From the NCBI RefSeq assembly GCF_029894125.1, contig NZ_JARXYZ010000002.1, positions 248,001 through 312,000 of the forward strand: a DNA stretch of 64,000 bases, read 5' to 3'. A model generated the notes under the pieces. It did no database searches. It was not told the origin of the DNA and was given only the letters and a program-made list of their open reading frames with translations. How positions within the stretch are numbered: position 1 is the first letter of the stretch; each line of letters begins with the position of its first letter. Made by a program: the position numbers and the translations under genes. Source of the stretch: Kitasatospora sp. MAA19 (GTDB lineage: Bacteria > Actinomycetota > Actinomycetes > Streptomycetales > Streptomycetaceae). Below are positions 14,844-24,413 of this stretch, piece after piece.

Positions 14844-15116
14844 GATACCCCGCAGCCTGCCCCGCCCGTCACCGCCCCAGCCCCCGCAATGACCGGCACA
14901 AGAGGCCACGTGGACAGGGAAAACACAACTTCGACACGGGCCGCAGAGGCAGCTACCTTCGCCTGGTCTTCGGCGATCGCCCACGGTCGCACCGGAGTTC
15001 CTTCAGGCTGAGCCACCCGCGACGGGACGAGTCGGTCACGCCCCACGAATCCTCGCCCCCATGCGTAAGCCACCGAACCGGGTCCACACCAGGCACCCCC
15101 GACCAGGGAGAGACGC

Positions 15117-15674
15117 ATGCCCCATCTTGCGCTGTACACATTCGGCGTCCTGAAGTCACCTCTCGCCGATCCCGCACCTCTCACGCGCGAACTCCACGAC
15201 AGCGGCGAGGCCATCTACCGGAAGATCAGCCAGCACCCCGGATACCTCGCTCATGCCGAAGCGGCGGACGGCGACCGGGGCACACACTTCGACTTGGACT
15301 GGGGTGCATGGGGAGAGTTCGCCGTACCGACCTGGTACGGCAAGGGCCGTACGGTGGAAACCACCGCCCTGGCCGCGACCCTCTCACTCTGGACCGACCT
15401 GCGCCCCGCCTTCGACGCCATCTACACCGGTCTGCACCGTGAGGCGCTGAACAGGCGTTACGACTGGTTCGAGCGGACGGGACACCCGCTTTACGTCTTC
15501 TGGTGGGTCTCCGACGGCGTGATACCCACCTGGCAGGACGGGGTTTCCAGGCTGGAACACCTCCACGACCACGCCTCCGCGCCGCACGCCTTCACCTTCC
15601 ACCACCCGTTCGCCCCGGACGGAACTACGACCAGGATCAAAGGCATCGGACCGAAGAGCGACCAGGTTCACTGA
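15117..15674 (+). CDS. DUF3291 domain protein
   Basis: 185 aa from ATG 15117 with GGGAGAG upstream. Starts MPHLALYTFGVLKSPLADP, the typical opening of DUF3291 proteins (ferredoxin-like/ABM-type fold), with LSLWTDLRPAFDAIYTGLH and WFERTGHPLYVFWWVSDGVI in the second half. Members are cytoplasmic proteins of unknown role, some resembling antibiotic-biosynthesis monooxygenase folds. No operon partner is evident. Confidence 0.7.
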   Translation: MPHLALYTFGVLKSPLADPAPLTRELHDSGEAIYRKISQHPGYLAHAEAADGDRGTHFDLDWGAWGEFAVPTWYGKGRTVETTALAATLSLWTDLRPAFDAIYTGLHREALNRRYDWFERTGHPLYVFWWVSDGVIPTWQDGVSRLEHLHDHASAPHAFTFHHPFAPDGTTTRIKGIGPKSDQVH

Positions 15675-15942
15675 CAAGGAAGCCTGAACGACTGGGTTCA
15701 AGACGCCATCCTGCCCACCAGCGGCTTCGCCGGCACCCCCGAAGGATGTACGGAGCCGACCACCGAGCACCGGAAGTCGACCCCCGCCGACTTCCTGCGC
15801 TCACCCCGCTTCCCCTGCCGCAGGATCCAGCGCGTGCTCATCACGCACGTTGCCCACCGACCACTGCACCGCCCGCCGCGTCCGCTCGACCAACCCTGTG
15901 ATCTGATCGTCCTGTTGACGCGCCACCAATCAGGAGCTGACC

Positions 15943-16794
15943 ATGTCCTCAACCCTGCCCACCACCGTCCGCCTGACCGTCGGCGGGCACACCTTCGACG
16001 GGCTGGCCGCCGGGCCCGCCGACGGGGAACTCGTCCTGCTACTGCACGGGTTCCCCGAGTTCGCCGACTGCTGGAGCGCCGAGCTGACCGCGCTGGCCGC
16101 GGCCGGCTACCGCGCCGTGGCGGTGGACCAGCGCGGCTACTCCCCCGACGCCCGCCCCGCGGACATCGCGGACTACTCCGTCGAGCTGCTGGTCGCGGAC
16201 GCCCTCGGTTTCGCCGACGCCCTGGACGCGCCGCGCTTCCACCTGGTCGCCCACGACTGGGGCGGCCTCGTCGCCTGGGCGCTGGCCTCCACCCACCCGA
16301 AGCGGCTGCGCAGCCTGACCGTGCTCTCCACCCCGCATCCCGAGGCGCTCTACGAGGCCCTGAACAACGACAGCGACCAGCGCGAACGCTCCCGGTACAT
16401 CAGGGAGTTCCGCCTGCCGGAGCACGTGGCCGAGCAGGCCATGCTGGCCGACGACGCGGCCCGGCTGCGCGCGATCTACCGGGGCGCGCTGCCGACGGAC
16501 CTGGCCGAGTCCAACGTCCGACGGCTGACCGAGCCGGGTGTGCTGACGGCCGGGCTCAACTGGTACCGGGCGATCAACGAGGAACTCCGGGTGCCGGCCG
16601 GCGAGATCACCGTCCGCACGCTCTTCGTCTGGGGCACCGAGGACCGAGCCCTGGGCCGCGACGCCGCCGACCTGACGGCCAAGCACGTCAGCGCCCCGTA
16701 CCGGTTCGTTGCGCTGGAGGGCGCCACCCACTGGCTGCCGGAGGCCGACGCCGAGCGGATCGTGCCGCTGCTCCTGGAGCACCTCGCGGGCTGA
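15943..16794 (+). CDS. Alpha/beta hydrolase, epoxide-hydrolase type
   Basis: 283 aa from ATG 15943, AGGAG seven bases upstream. Oxyanion motif LLLHGFPEFADCW (HGFPE) and a nucleophile elbow LVAHDWGGLVAW in which the nucleophile is Asp, as in epoxide hydrolases and haloalkane dehalogenases rather than Ser esterases. FVWGTEDRALG supplies the acid and GATHWLPE the catalytic His. A cap domain lies between. Substrate unknown; a detoxifying role is possible. Confidence 0.85.
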   Translation: MSSTLPTTVRLTVGGHTFDGLAAGPADGELVLLLHGFPEFADCWSAELTALAAAGYRAVAVDQRGYSPDARPADIADYSVELLVADALGFADALDAPRFHLVAHDWGGLVAWALASTHPKRLRSLTVLSTPHPEALYEALNNDSDQRERSRYIREFRLPEHVAEQAMLADDAARLRAIYRGALPTDLAESNVRRLTEPGVLTAGLNWYRAINEELRVPAGEITVRTLFVWGTEDRALGRDAADLTAKHVSAPYRFVALEGATHWLPEADAERIVPLLLEHLAG

Positions 16795-17512
16795 CCCGGA
16801 GCGGGGTTCCCGGCGCGCCGCCCCACCGGCGCGCCGATGCCCTCGGCAGCACCCACCGCCCGGGCCGGCCGCACCGAATCGCGATGGCATCCGGCGCGAA
16901 GCCGTCTACCGTCCGGGGGAACAGTCGGCCGGTCTCGCCTCGGACGTCCGCCGGTTCCTCGACCCCGGCCGACCCGACGGAGTCCCGTCCGTCCGGAGCG
17001 CCTGCTGCGCGACGGACCGGGCCAGATCGTAGCGGCGGGCCCAGACGCGTCCTCGCCATGGACGCCACAGTCCTGGAAACGCTGCGGGCCATCACCAGGG
17101 AGGAGAACACCAGGAAGCCTCGCGCGCCGCCGGGCCCTCGCGGACGCCGCCGCTGGATTCGCCGCCTTCCGGTCCTCGTTCGGCCGCAACCCCCGCAACG
17201 CCGACACCACGCGCCCGGTCGGCCGGGGCTCGCGGGCCCGTCGCCCGGCGGTACGGGACTTCCAGGAGCGTCTCCTGGTTGTCGCCGCCGGTCAGGAGTG
17301 TGGGTCAGTAACCAACGCGGTTCCTGATGGCAGGAGAGACCTTCCTATGACTCCAGCCATAGATTGCATTCTCATATGAGCCTAATCATGCAACTAATTT
17401 CCCACCTATTCTTCCCCGAGGGAGTCCTCGGCAAATTCAGGGTCGGCTGCCATATTCTTCAGCGGGCGAGGAATATTCCTGGCCTTACGTCGGCAGTTCC
17501 AACGAACAGAGG
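16795..17512. other. 718-nt region without a sure gene; possible decayed frame
   Basis: No intact gene is supported. From ATG 17058 the frame MDATVLETLRAITREENTRK runs into Pro/Arg-rich sequence, while a +1 shift near 17115 gives LARRRALADAAAGFAAFRSS and FGRNPRNADTTRP, up to a stop at 17377-17379. This looks like one small gene broken by a frameshift. The stretch 17340-17500 is AT-rich (CATTCTCATATGAGCC; TTTCCCACCTATTC) and is probably the promoter area of the EF-hand gene. Confidence 0.35.
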
Positions 17513-17722
17513 ATGACGATGAGTAGCATGCGCAGCGCCCGCGAGCAGTTCGACGAGATCGACACCGACCACAACGGCTACATCAGCCCCGATGAGCTGA
17601 AGACGTACCTCATGCAGAACCCCAAGGTCAGCGAGGCCAACGCGAAGGCGACGATCCAGTACGCCGACGAGAACAGCGACGGTCGGATCAGCTTCGAGGA
17701 GTTCTCCGACCTCATTCGATAG
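17513..17722 (+). CDS. EF-hand calcium-binding protein
   Basis: 69 aa from ATG 17513 (ATG 17519 equally possible; AGAGG lies just upstream). Two EF-hand loops are complete: DTDHNGYISPDE and DENSDGRISFEE, with acidic residues at positions 1, 3, 5 and 12. Small two-hand proteins of this kind (CabB-like) are found in Streptomyces as cytoplasmic calcium buffers or sensors. It is a single gene with its own strong terminator. Confidence 0.9.
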   Translation: MTMSSMRSAREQFDEIDTDHNGYISPDELKTYLMQNPKVSEANAKATIQYADENSDGRISFEEFSDLIR

Positions 17723-17748
17723 GCGGGGAAGTCCCCAACTCGACCATT

Positions 17749-17786
17749 CCAAGGCACCTGCCGTGATCGCACGGCAGGTGCCTTGG
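17749..17786 (+). terminator. Terminator after EF-hand gene
   Basis: A perfect 17-bp stem (CCAAGGCACCTGCCGTG at 17749-17765 and its complement at 17770-17786) with a 4-nt loop ATCG, 26 nt after the stop. Confidence 0.85.
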
Positions 17787-17932
17787 CAGCTGGCTGCGAA
17801 TCCGGCCTTGCGGCGTACTGAACTTCCATGCGCGATGCCGGGTTGGTTATCCGAATACCCGGCCCTTGAGCCCGATCGGCGCGTTGGGCCTGCAGCCGGG
17901 GAGATGCACGGCGCGGCTCGCACGCGTTGAAG

Positions 17933-17960
17933 GGGCCCGGACACTCTCGCGTCCGGGCCC
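17933..17960 (-). terminator. Terminator after polA
   Basis: GGGCCCGGAC (17933-17942) pairs with GTCCGGGCCC (17951-17960) over an 8-nt loop, 16 nt behind the polA stop. A copy stands at 9525-9553. Confidence 0.8.
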
Positions 17961-17976
17961 GTTCGACGGCGATCCG

Positions 17977-20772
17977 TCAGTGCGCGGCGGCCTCCCAGTT
18001 GGCGCCGACGCCGACCGAGACGTCCAGCGGGGCGCGCAGCGGGTAGGCGCTGGCCATCTGCTCGCGGACGATCGCCTCGACCGGCTCGCGCTCGCCCGGG
18101 GCCAGCTCCAGCACGATTTCGTCGTGCACCTGGAGCAGCATCCGGGAGGTGAGGCCGGCCGCGCGCAGCGCCTCGTCCACCCGCAGCATGGCGATCTTGA
18201 CGATGTCGGCGGCCGAGCCCTGGATGGGGGCGTTGAGGGCCATCCGCTCGGCCATCTCGCGGCGCTGGCGGTTGTCGCTGTTGAGGTCCGGCAGGTAGCG
18301 GCGGCGGCCGAGCAGCGTCTCGGTGTAGCCGGTGGCGCGGGCCTCGTCGACGACCCTGCGCAGGTAGTCGCGGACGCCGCCGAAGCGCTCGAAGTAGGTG
18401 TCCATCAGGCCCTGGGCCTCGGCGGGTTTGATGCCGAGCTGCTGCGAGAGCCCGTACGCGGACAGCCCGTAGGCGAGGCCGTAGGACATCGCCTTGATCT
18501 TGCGGCGCATCTCGGCGTCCACCGCGGCACCCGGGACCTCGAACACCTGGGAGGCGACGGTGGTGTGCAGGTCCTCCCCGGTGGCGAAGGCCTCGATCAG
18601 GGCCTCGTCCTCGGACAGGTGGGCCATGATGCGCAGTTCGATCTGCGAGTAGTCGGCGGTGAGCAGCGACTCGTAGCCCTCGCCGACGATGAAGGCGCGG
18701 CGGATGGCGCGGCCCTCCTCGGTGCGGACCGGGATGTTCTGCAGGTTCGGGTCCTGCGAGGAGAGCCGGCCGGTGGCGGCGACCATCTGGTTGAAGGTGG
18801 TGTGGATCCGGCCCTTGGGCGAGACGGTCTTGAGCAGGCCCTCGACCGTGGTGCGCAGCTTGGCCTGGTCGCGGTGGCGCAGCAGGATGACCGGCAGCTC
18901 GTTGTCGGTCTGGGTGGCGAGCCAGGTGAGCGCGTCGGCGTCGGTGGTGTAGCCGGTCTTGATCTTCTTGGTCTTGGGGAGGGCGAGCTCGCCGAAGAGG
19001 ATCTCCTGCAGCTGCTTGGGCGAGCCGAGGTTGAACTCGCGCCCGGCGGCGGCGTGCGCCTCCTCGACCACGCGCTGGATCTCGGCGGCGAACTGCGCCT
19101 CCAGGCCGGTGAGCCAGGGGCCGTCGGCGGCGATGCCGTAGCGCTCCATCCGGGCGAGCAGGGCGGCGATGGGCAACTCCATGTCGCGCAGCAGCCCGGT
19201 GGCGCCGACCTCGGCCAGGCGGGTGTCGAAGAGCTCGGCGAGGTCGAGGACGGCGCGGGCCTGGAGCATGAGCGCCTGGGCGCGGGCCGCCTCCGCGTCG
19301 ACGTCGCCGGCCTCCTCCGGGGCGTCGAAGGCGAGTTGGCCGTCCTCGGTGGCGGGGGCGGGGGTGAGCGAGCGGGCCAGGTACTCCTCGGCGAGCACCT
19401 CCAGGGTGAAGGTGCGGCGGCCGGGCTTCTCCAGGTAGGCGGCGAGGGCGGTGTCGGCGACGACGCCCTCGATGGTCCAGCCGCGCTCGGCGAAGGCCCG
19501 CATGACCTGCTTGGCGATGTGCAGGGCCTTGGGGGCGGCCGGGTCGGCGAGCCAGGCGGCGAAGGCCCGCTCGTCCTCCTCGGCGAGCTGCGCCGGGTCG
19601 AACCAGGCGGCGGACTCTCCGGTGGCGAGGGCGACTTCGGTGACCTCGCCGCTGCCGAGCGCCCACTGGTAGACGGCGGCCAGCGCGACCGGGGCCTTGG
19701 TGTCGGCGGCGTGCTCCCGGAGCCAGGCGACCAGCGTGCCCGGGTCGGTGAGCAGCTCGCCGTCGACCTCGACGCCGGGGGCGAGTTCGGCCGCGGCCTC
19801 CTCCCCGCCGGCGGCCGGGTCGATGCCGTAGACGCGGTCGCGGAAGTTGGCGTTGCGGAACTCCAGCGACTCCATGAGCGTGCCGACGGCGTCCCGGTCG
19901 AACGGCGCGCGGGCCAGGTCGCCGACGCCGAGCGGGAGTTCGACGTCGCGGACGAGCTCGGTGAGGACGCGGTTGCGCTTGACCGAGTCGAGGTGGTCGC
20001 GCAGCTTCTCGCCGATCTTGCCCTTCACCTCGTCGGCGCGGGAGACGAGTTCGTCGAAGGAGCCGAACTGGTTGACCCACTTGGCGGCGGTCTTCTCGCC
20101 GACGCCGGGGATGCCGGGCAGGTTGTCGGACGGGTCTCCGCGCAGCGCCGCGAGGTCCGGGTACTGGCGCGGGGTGACGCCGTACTTCTCGGCGACCTTC
20201 TCCGGGGTGTAGCGGGTGAGTTCGGAGACGCCCTTGGTCGGGTAGAGGACGGTGACGTGGTCGGTGACCAGCTGGAGGGAGTCGCGGTCGCCGGTGACGA
20301 TGTCGACGTCGTAGCCGGCCGCCTCGGCGGCGGTGGCCAGGGTGGCGATGATGTCGTCGGCCTCGAAGCCCTCGGCGGTGATCCGGGGGATGCTCATGGC
20401 GTCGAGCAGTTCGCCGATCAGACCGACCTGGCTGCGGAACTCGTCCGGCGTCTTGGCCCGGTTGGCCTTGTAGTCGGGGAACTCGACGGAGCGGAAGGTC
20501 TGCCGGGAGAGGTCGAAGGCGACGGCGAGGTGGGTGGGCTGCTCGTCCCGGACGGTGTTGGCGAGCATCGAGGCGAAGCCGTAGACCGCGTTGGTGGGCT
20601 GGCCGGTGACCGTGTTGAAGTTCTCCACGGGCAGGGCGTAGAAGGCCCGGTAGGCCATCGAGTGCCCGTCGAGCAGCATCAGCCGGGGCCGCGGGCCGGC
20701 CCCGCCGCCACCCGTCGCGCCCTTGTCCGTACTCTGCGTAGCCACGTCAACGTCCGTTCCTGCCGATTCCAC
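17977..20772 (-). CDS. polA: DNA polymerase I
   Basis: Up to 931 aa from GTG 20772; a second GTG at 20745 (V-A-T-Q-S) would give 922 aa and is equally plausible. Order of domains: 5'-3' exonuclease (MLLDGHSMAYRAFYALP; GVGEKTAAKW helix-hairpin-helix) to about residue 330, a degenerate 3'-5' exonuclease domain, then the polymerase domain with motif A YSQIELRIMAHLSED, motif B RRKIKAMSYGLAYG and motif C LLQVHDEIVLE. Gap filling and repair DNA synthesis. Full length for actinobacteria. Its 3' end and terminator are duplicated at 9.5 kb. Confidence 0.98.
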   Translation of the reverse strand: MESAGTDVDVATQSTDKGATGGGGAGPRPRLMLLDGHSMAYRAFYALPVENFNTVTGQPTNAVYGFASMLANTVRDEQPTHLAVAFDLSRQTFRSVEFPDYKANRAKTPDEFRSQVGLIGELLDAMSIPRITAEGFEADDIIATLATAAEAAGYDVDIVTGDRDSLQLVTDHVTVLYPTKGVSELTRYTPEKVAEKYGVTPRQYPDLAALRGDPSDNLPGIPGVGEKTAAKWVNQFGSFDELVSRADEVKGKIGEKLRDHLDSVKRNRVLTELVRDVELPLGVGDLARAPFDRDAVGTLMESLEFRNANFRDRVYGIDPAAGGEEAAAELAPGVEVDGELLTDPGTLVAWLREHAADTKAPVALAAVYQWALGSGEVTEVALATGESAAWFDPAQLAEEDERAFAAWLADPAAPKALHIAKQVMRAFAERGWTIEGVVADTALAAYLEKPGRRTFTLEVLAEEYLARSLTPAPATEDGQLAFDAPEEAGDVDAEAARAQALMLQARAVLDLAELFDTRLAEVGATGLLRDMELPIAALLARMERYGIAADGPWLTGLEAQFAAEIQRVVEEAHAAAGREFNLGSPKQLQEILFGELALPKTKKIKTGYTTDADALTWLATQTDNELPVILLRHRDQAKLRTTVEGLLKTVSPKGRIHTTFNQMVAATGRLSSQDPNLQNIPVRTEEGRAIRRAFIVGEGYESLLTADYSQIELRIMAHLSEDEALIEAFATGEDLHTTVASQVFEVPGAAVDAEMRRKIKAMSYGLAYGLSAYGLSQQLGIKPAEAQGLMDTYFERFGGVRDYLRRVVDEARATGYTETLLGRRRYLPDLNSDNRQRREMAERMALNAPIQGSAADIVKIAMLRVDEALRAAGLTSRMLLQVHDEIVLELAPGEREPVEAIVREQMASAYPLRAPLDVSVGVGANWEAAAH

Positions 20773-20976
20773 TACCGGCCACCGATCCTATGGCCCGGCA
20801 CCGACAAAAGGGGCGCCGTGCCGGTCGGGCGCGGGGCGCGGGCGGCGCCGCCGCGCCGGGGAGCTCGCCCGGGGACCGCCACGCCAACCCCCGGGCGCGG
20901 CCGCTACCGCCGAGTAGGACGGTCGTACCATCACAGGCAGCACGACGACGTGACCCCCGAGCGGCAGGAGTTCCCC

Positions 20977-21441
20977 ATGACCGACGCGGCCCCCGACGCG
21001 GCCCCCGTCCTGAACGTCCCGCAGGACGTGCTGGACCACTTCGCCAAGCTCGGCGTCAACCCGGAGACCTTCTCCGGCGGCCACCTCGGCGAGAAGCTCG
21101 GCATCCGGATCGTCGAGGCCTCCGGCGACCGGGTGGTCGGCACCATGCCGGTGGAGGGCAACCAGCAGCCGTACGGGCTGCTGCACGGCGGGGCGTCGGC
21201 CGCGCTGGCGGAGACGCTGGGCTCGATCGGCGCGATGCTGCACGCCGGTCCCGGCCGGTACGCGGTCGGAGTGGACCTCAACGCCACCCACCACCGCTCG
21301 GCCACCTCCGGGCTGGTCACCGGGGTGGCGACGGCCGTGTTCAAGGGCCGCACCGCCGCCACGTACGAGATCGCGATCACCGACGACACCGGCAAGCGGG
21401 TCACCAGCTGCCGGCTGACCTGCATGCTGCGCGACCTCTGA
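20977..21441 (+). CDS. Hotdog-fold thioesterase (PaaI/MenI-like)
   Basis: 154 aa from ATG 20977 with AGGAG six bases upstream. Hotdog fold of the acyl-CoA thioesterase PaaI group: QPYGLLHGGASAALAETLGS (active-site helix), VGVDLNATHHRSA and VTGVATAVFKGRTAATYEI. Such enzymes cleave aromatic or 1,4-dihydroxy-2-naphthoyl-CoA; the substrate is not evident. Divergent from polA, in the position occupied by a thioesterase in other Streptomyces. Confidence 0.85.
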   Translation: MTDAAPDAAPVLNVPQDVLDHFAKLGVNPETFSGGHLGEKLGIRIVEASGDRVVGTMPVEGNQQPYGLLHGGASAALAETLGSIGAMLHAGPGRYAVGVDLNATHHRSATSGLVTGVATAVFKGRTAATYEIAITDDTGKRVTSCRLTCMLRDL

Positions 21442-22034
21442 TCCCGCGCCGGGGCCCTCCCCGGCCTTCCGACGGATCATCACATCCCTTGGCCGCCCCC
21501 TTGTTTGACCTTCACCTGCCCTGGGCAGGCGTTGATCCAGACAAGGGGGCGGTGGCATGTCCGGGCGCGGTCGGCACGGTTCCACGCCGACATTCCACGC
21601 CTGTAACGCTGTGTAACAGCCAGGAAATCCGAGTAACGGCCTGTCCCGAGGCCCAAGGGAACCCCGAATCCCCTTCACCGTTCCCCCGGCGTCCGAAATC
21701 CGGACGTGCACGGCCGGAACGAGCACACCGGACGCGGGCGTCCGATTATCGGCGGGGACAGCAACATCCCCCATTTCCGGCCCTTACATCACCCCAACAG
21801 CCCGTACATGCCCGACATCGGCGGATCGGTCGGGCCGAAACGACCACATGGTGAGACAACTGCTCCGTGTGCCCATAACAAGAGAATCACAGCCTCGCCA
21901 CACCACTGCCCGAGCAGCCCAGGGGCATCTAGAGTCACGGCCAGTCACCGCGCCACCGGATTGGGCCCGGCCCTCCGCGCATCCCCGGCTCCCGCCACTC
22001 AGGCGCGGCGCCTCCCGACCCGAAGGGGACCCTC
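21442..22034. other. 593-nt intergenic region, promoter area of the liv operon
   Basis: No gene seen. It holds a palindrome CCTGCCCTGGGCAGG at 21515-21529 (7-bp arms, one central base) just after a TTGACC at 21505-21510, and a small hairpin around CTGTGTAACAG near 21609. These may belong to the promoter of the branched-chain amino acid operon, whose first gene starts at 22035; no attenuator with consecutive Leu/Ile/Val codons was recognised. Confidence 0.35.
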
Positions 22035-23273
22035 GTGCGTCACCGTTCAGCAGTTGTCGTGAGCATTGCCGTGATCGGCGCCCTCAGCCTCAGCGCGTGC
22101 GGCTCCCGCGGCGACAAGAAGTCCGCCGACGGGGGCGGCGGCAACAGCGGCTCCACCACCACCGTCACCATCGGCGTCGACGCCCCGCTCACCGGCGACC
22201 TCTCCGCCCTCGGTCTCGGCATCCGCAACTCCGTCGACCTCGCGATCAAGAAGGCCAACGAGCAGAACGAGGTCCCCGGCGTCAAGTTCCAGATCAAGGC
22301 CCTCGACGACACCGGCAAGCCCGCCCCCGGCCAGCAGAACGCCACCCAGCTCGTCTCCGACAACAGCGTCCTCGGCGTCGTCGGGCCCCTCAACTCCAGT
22401 GTCGCGCAGTCGATGCAGCAGATCTTCAACGACGCCAACCTGGCCGAGATCTCCCCCGCCAACACCGGCGTCGCCCTCAGCCAGGGCGAGAAGTGGGCCA
22501 GCGGCGACAAGAAGCGCCCCTTCAAGTCCTACTTCCGCACCGCCACCACCGACGCCGTCCAGGGCCCCTTCGCCGCCCAGTACCTCAGCCAGGACGCCAA
22601 GAAGACCAAGGTCTTCCTGATCGACGACCAGAAGACCTACGGCGCCGGCCTCGCCGCCACCTTCAAGGGCGAGTTCACCAAGCTGGGCGGCGCCATCGTC
22701 GGCGAGGAGCACGTCAACCCCGACGACCGCGACTTCTCCGCCATCGTCACCAAGGTCAGGAGCTCCAGCGCCGAAGCCGTCTACTTCGGCGGCGAGTACC
22801 CCGCTGCCGGCCCGCTCTCCCTCCAGCTCAAGGAGGCCGGCGTCAACATCCCGCTGATGGGCGGCGACGGCATCCAGAGCGGCGACTTCATCAAGCTCAA
22901 CCCCAAGAGCCAGGGCGACCTCGCCACCGCCGTCGGTCTGCCCGTCGAACAGCTCCCCACCGCGGCCAAGTTCATCGCCGACTACAAGGCCGCCGGCTAC
23001 AAGGACGCCTACGAGACCTACGGCGGCTACTCCTACGACAGCGCCTGGGCCATCGTCCAGGCCGTCAAGAACGTCGTGGCCGGCAACGGCGGCAAGCTGC
23101 CCGCCAACCCGCGCGCCGCCGTCGTCGACGCCGTCCAGAAGGTCTCCTTCGACGGCGTCACCGGCACGGTCTCCTTCGACGAGTTCGGCGACACCACCAA
23201 CAAGCAGCTCACCGTCTACACCGTCAAGGACGGCAAGTGGGCCGTGGAGAAGTCCGGCACCTTCAAGGGCTGA
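22035..23273 (+). CDS. livK: Branched-chain amino acid ABC transporter, substrate-binding lipoprotein
   Basis: 412 aa from GTG 22035 (GAAGGGGA upstream). Signal peptide with lipobox SLSAC (Cys22), then a type-I periplasmic-binding-protein fold of the Leu/Ile/Val family: VTIGVDAPLTGDLSALG, GVVGPLNSSVAQSM, YFRTATTDAVQGPFAA and YETYGGYSYDSAWAI. It binds the amino acid outside the membrane and delivers it to the LivH/LivM channel. First gene of a five-gene transporter; 210 nt separate it from livH. Confidence 0.93.
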   Translation: MRHRSAVVVSIAVIGALSLSACGSRGDKKSADGGGGNSGSTTTVTIGVDAPLTGDLSALGLGIRNSVDLAIKKANEQNEVPGVKFQIKALDDTGKPAPGQQNATQLVSDNSVLGVVGPLNSSVAQSMQQIFNDANLAEISPANTGVALSQGEKWASGDKKRPFKSYFRTATTDAVQGPFAAQYLSQDAKKTKVFLIDDQKTYGAGLAATFKGEFTKLGGAIVGEEHVNPDDRDFSAIVTKVRSSSAEAVYFGGEYPAAGPLSLQLKEAGVNIPLMGGDGIQSGDFIKLNPKSQGDLATAVGLPVEQLPTAAKFIADYKAAGYKDAYETYGGYSYDSAWAIVQAVKNVVAGNGGKLPANPRAAVVDAVQKVSFDGVTGTVSFDEFGDTTNKQLTVYTVKDGKWAVEKSGTFKG

Positions 23274-23483
23274 GCCCCGCCGGCCACCGGCCCGGCCCCA
23301 GCGGTCACACCGCCCGAGGACCGGGCCACCCCGGCCAACCGCCGGGCCACCCGACGGCCCGGCCGCACCCGCACCACCCGAACACACCGGCACCACAGCG
23401 CGCGGGGACGCCACGAGTGCCCCCGCGCGCCCCCACATCCACCACCCACGCGGACACCCCGAACGCACTACGGAGGCCCAGCG

Positions 23484-24413
23484 GTGCACGACCTACCGCA
23501 GCAGCTGGCCAACGGCCTGATCCTCGGCGCCCTCTACGGGCTCGTCGCGATCGGCTACACGATGGTCTACGGCATCGTCCAGCTCATCAACTTCGCCCAC
23601 GGCGAGATCGTCATGGTCGGCGGCTTCGGCGCCCTGACCGCCTACCTCGCCCTCCCCGGCGGCACCACCCTGTGGCTGGCCCTGCCGCTCATGCTGATCG
23701 CCGGAATCCTGGTCTCCACCCTCACCGCGGTCGCCGCCGAGCGCTTCGCCTACCGGCCCCTGCGCAACGCCCCCCGGCTCGCCCCCCTCATCACCGCGAT
23801 CGGGCTGTCCATCTTCCTCCAGCAACTCGTCTTCTCCTTCTACCCCGACGCCAAGAAGGCCCGCGTCTTCCCCAAGCTCCCCGGCGACCCCTTCAGCCTC
23901 GGCTCCGTCACCATCCAGCGCAGCGACCTCTTCCTGATCATCGCCGCCCCGCTGTGCATGCTCGCCCTCGGCTGGTTCGTCACCCGCACCCGCTCCGGCC
24001 GCGCCATGCAGGCCACCAGCCAGGACCCCGACACCGCCAAGCTCATGGGCATCGACACCGACCGCATCATCGTCATGGCCTTCGCCATCGGTGCCGCGTT
24101 CGCCGCCGTCGCCGCCGTCGCCTACGGACTGCGCAGCGGCCAGGTCGACTTCCGGATGGGCTTCATCCTCGGCCTCAAGGCCTTCACCGCCGCCGTCCTC
24201 GGCGGCATCGGCAACATCTACGGCGCCATGCTCGGCGGCGTCGCCCTCGGCCTCGCCGAAGCCCTCGCCACCGGCTACATCCAGCACCTCCCCGGCATGC
24301 ACCTCTTCGGTGGCGGCGCCTGGAAGGACGTCTGGGCCTTCGTACTCCTCATCCTCGTGCTCCTCGTCCGGCCCCAAGGCCTGCTCGGCGAGCGCGTCTC
24401 GGACAGGGCGTGA
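23484..24413 (+). CDS. livH: Branched-chain amino acid ABC transporter permease LivH
   Basis: 309 aa from GTG 23484 with CGGAGG upstream. Integral membrane permease, eight or so hydrophobic segments; family signatures NGLILGALYGLVAIGYTMVYG and INFAHGEIVMVGG at the N-terminus and KAFTAAVLGGIGNIYGAMLGG near the C-terminus. Forms the channel with LivM. The last codons overlap livM by 4 nt (GTGA). Confidence 0.93.
   Translation: MHDLPQQLANGLILGALYGLVAIGYTMVYGIVQLINFAHGEIVMVGGFGALTAYLALPGGTTLWLALPLMLIAGILVSTLTAVAAERFAYRPLRNAPRLAPLITAIGLSIFLQQLVFSFYPDAKKARVFPKLPGDPFSLGSVTIQRSDLFLIIAAPLCMLALGWFVTRTRSGRAMQATSQDPDTAKLMGIDTDRIIVMAFAIGAAFAAVAAVAYGLRSGQVDFRMGFILGLKAFTAAVLGGIGNIYGAMLGGVALGLAEALATGYIQHLPGMHLFGGGAWKDVWAFVLLILVLLVRPQGLLGERVSDRA

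Noticed and set aside
17866..21441. Very long open frame on the plus strand opposite polA
   Set aside because: It is the antisense shadow of polA produced by third-position GC bias; Gly/Val/Leu-rich, no domain, and polA is intact on the other strand. Only its 3' part (from 20977) is a real gene, the thioesterase.
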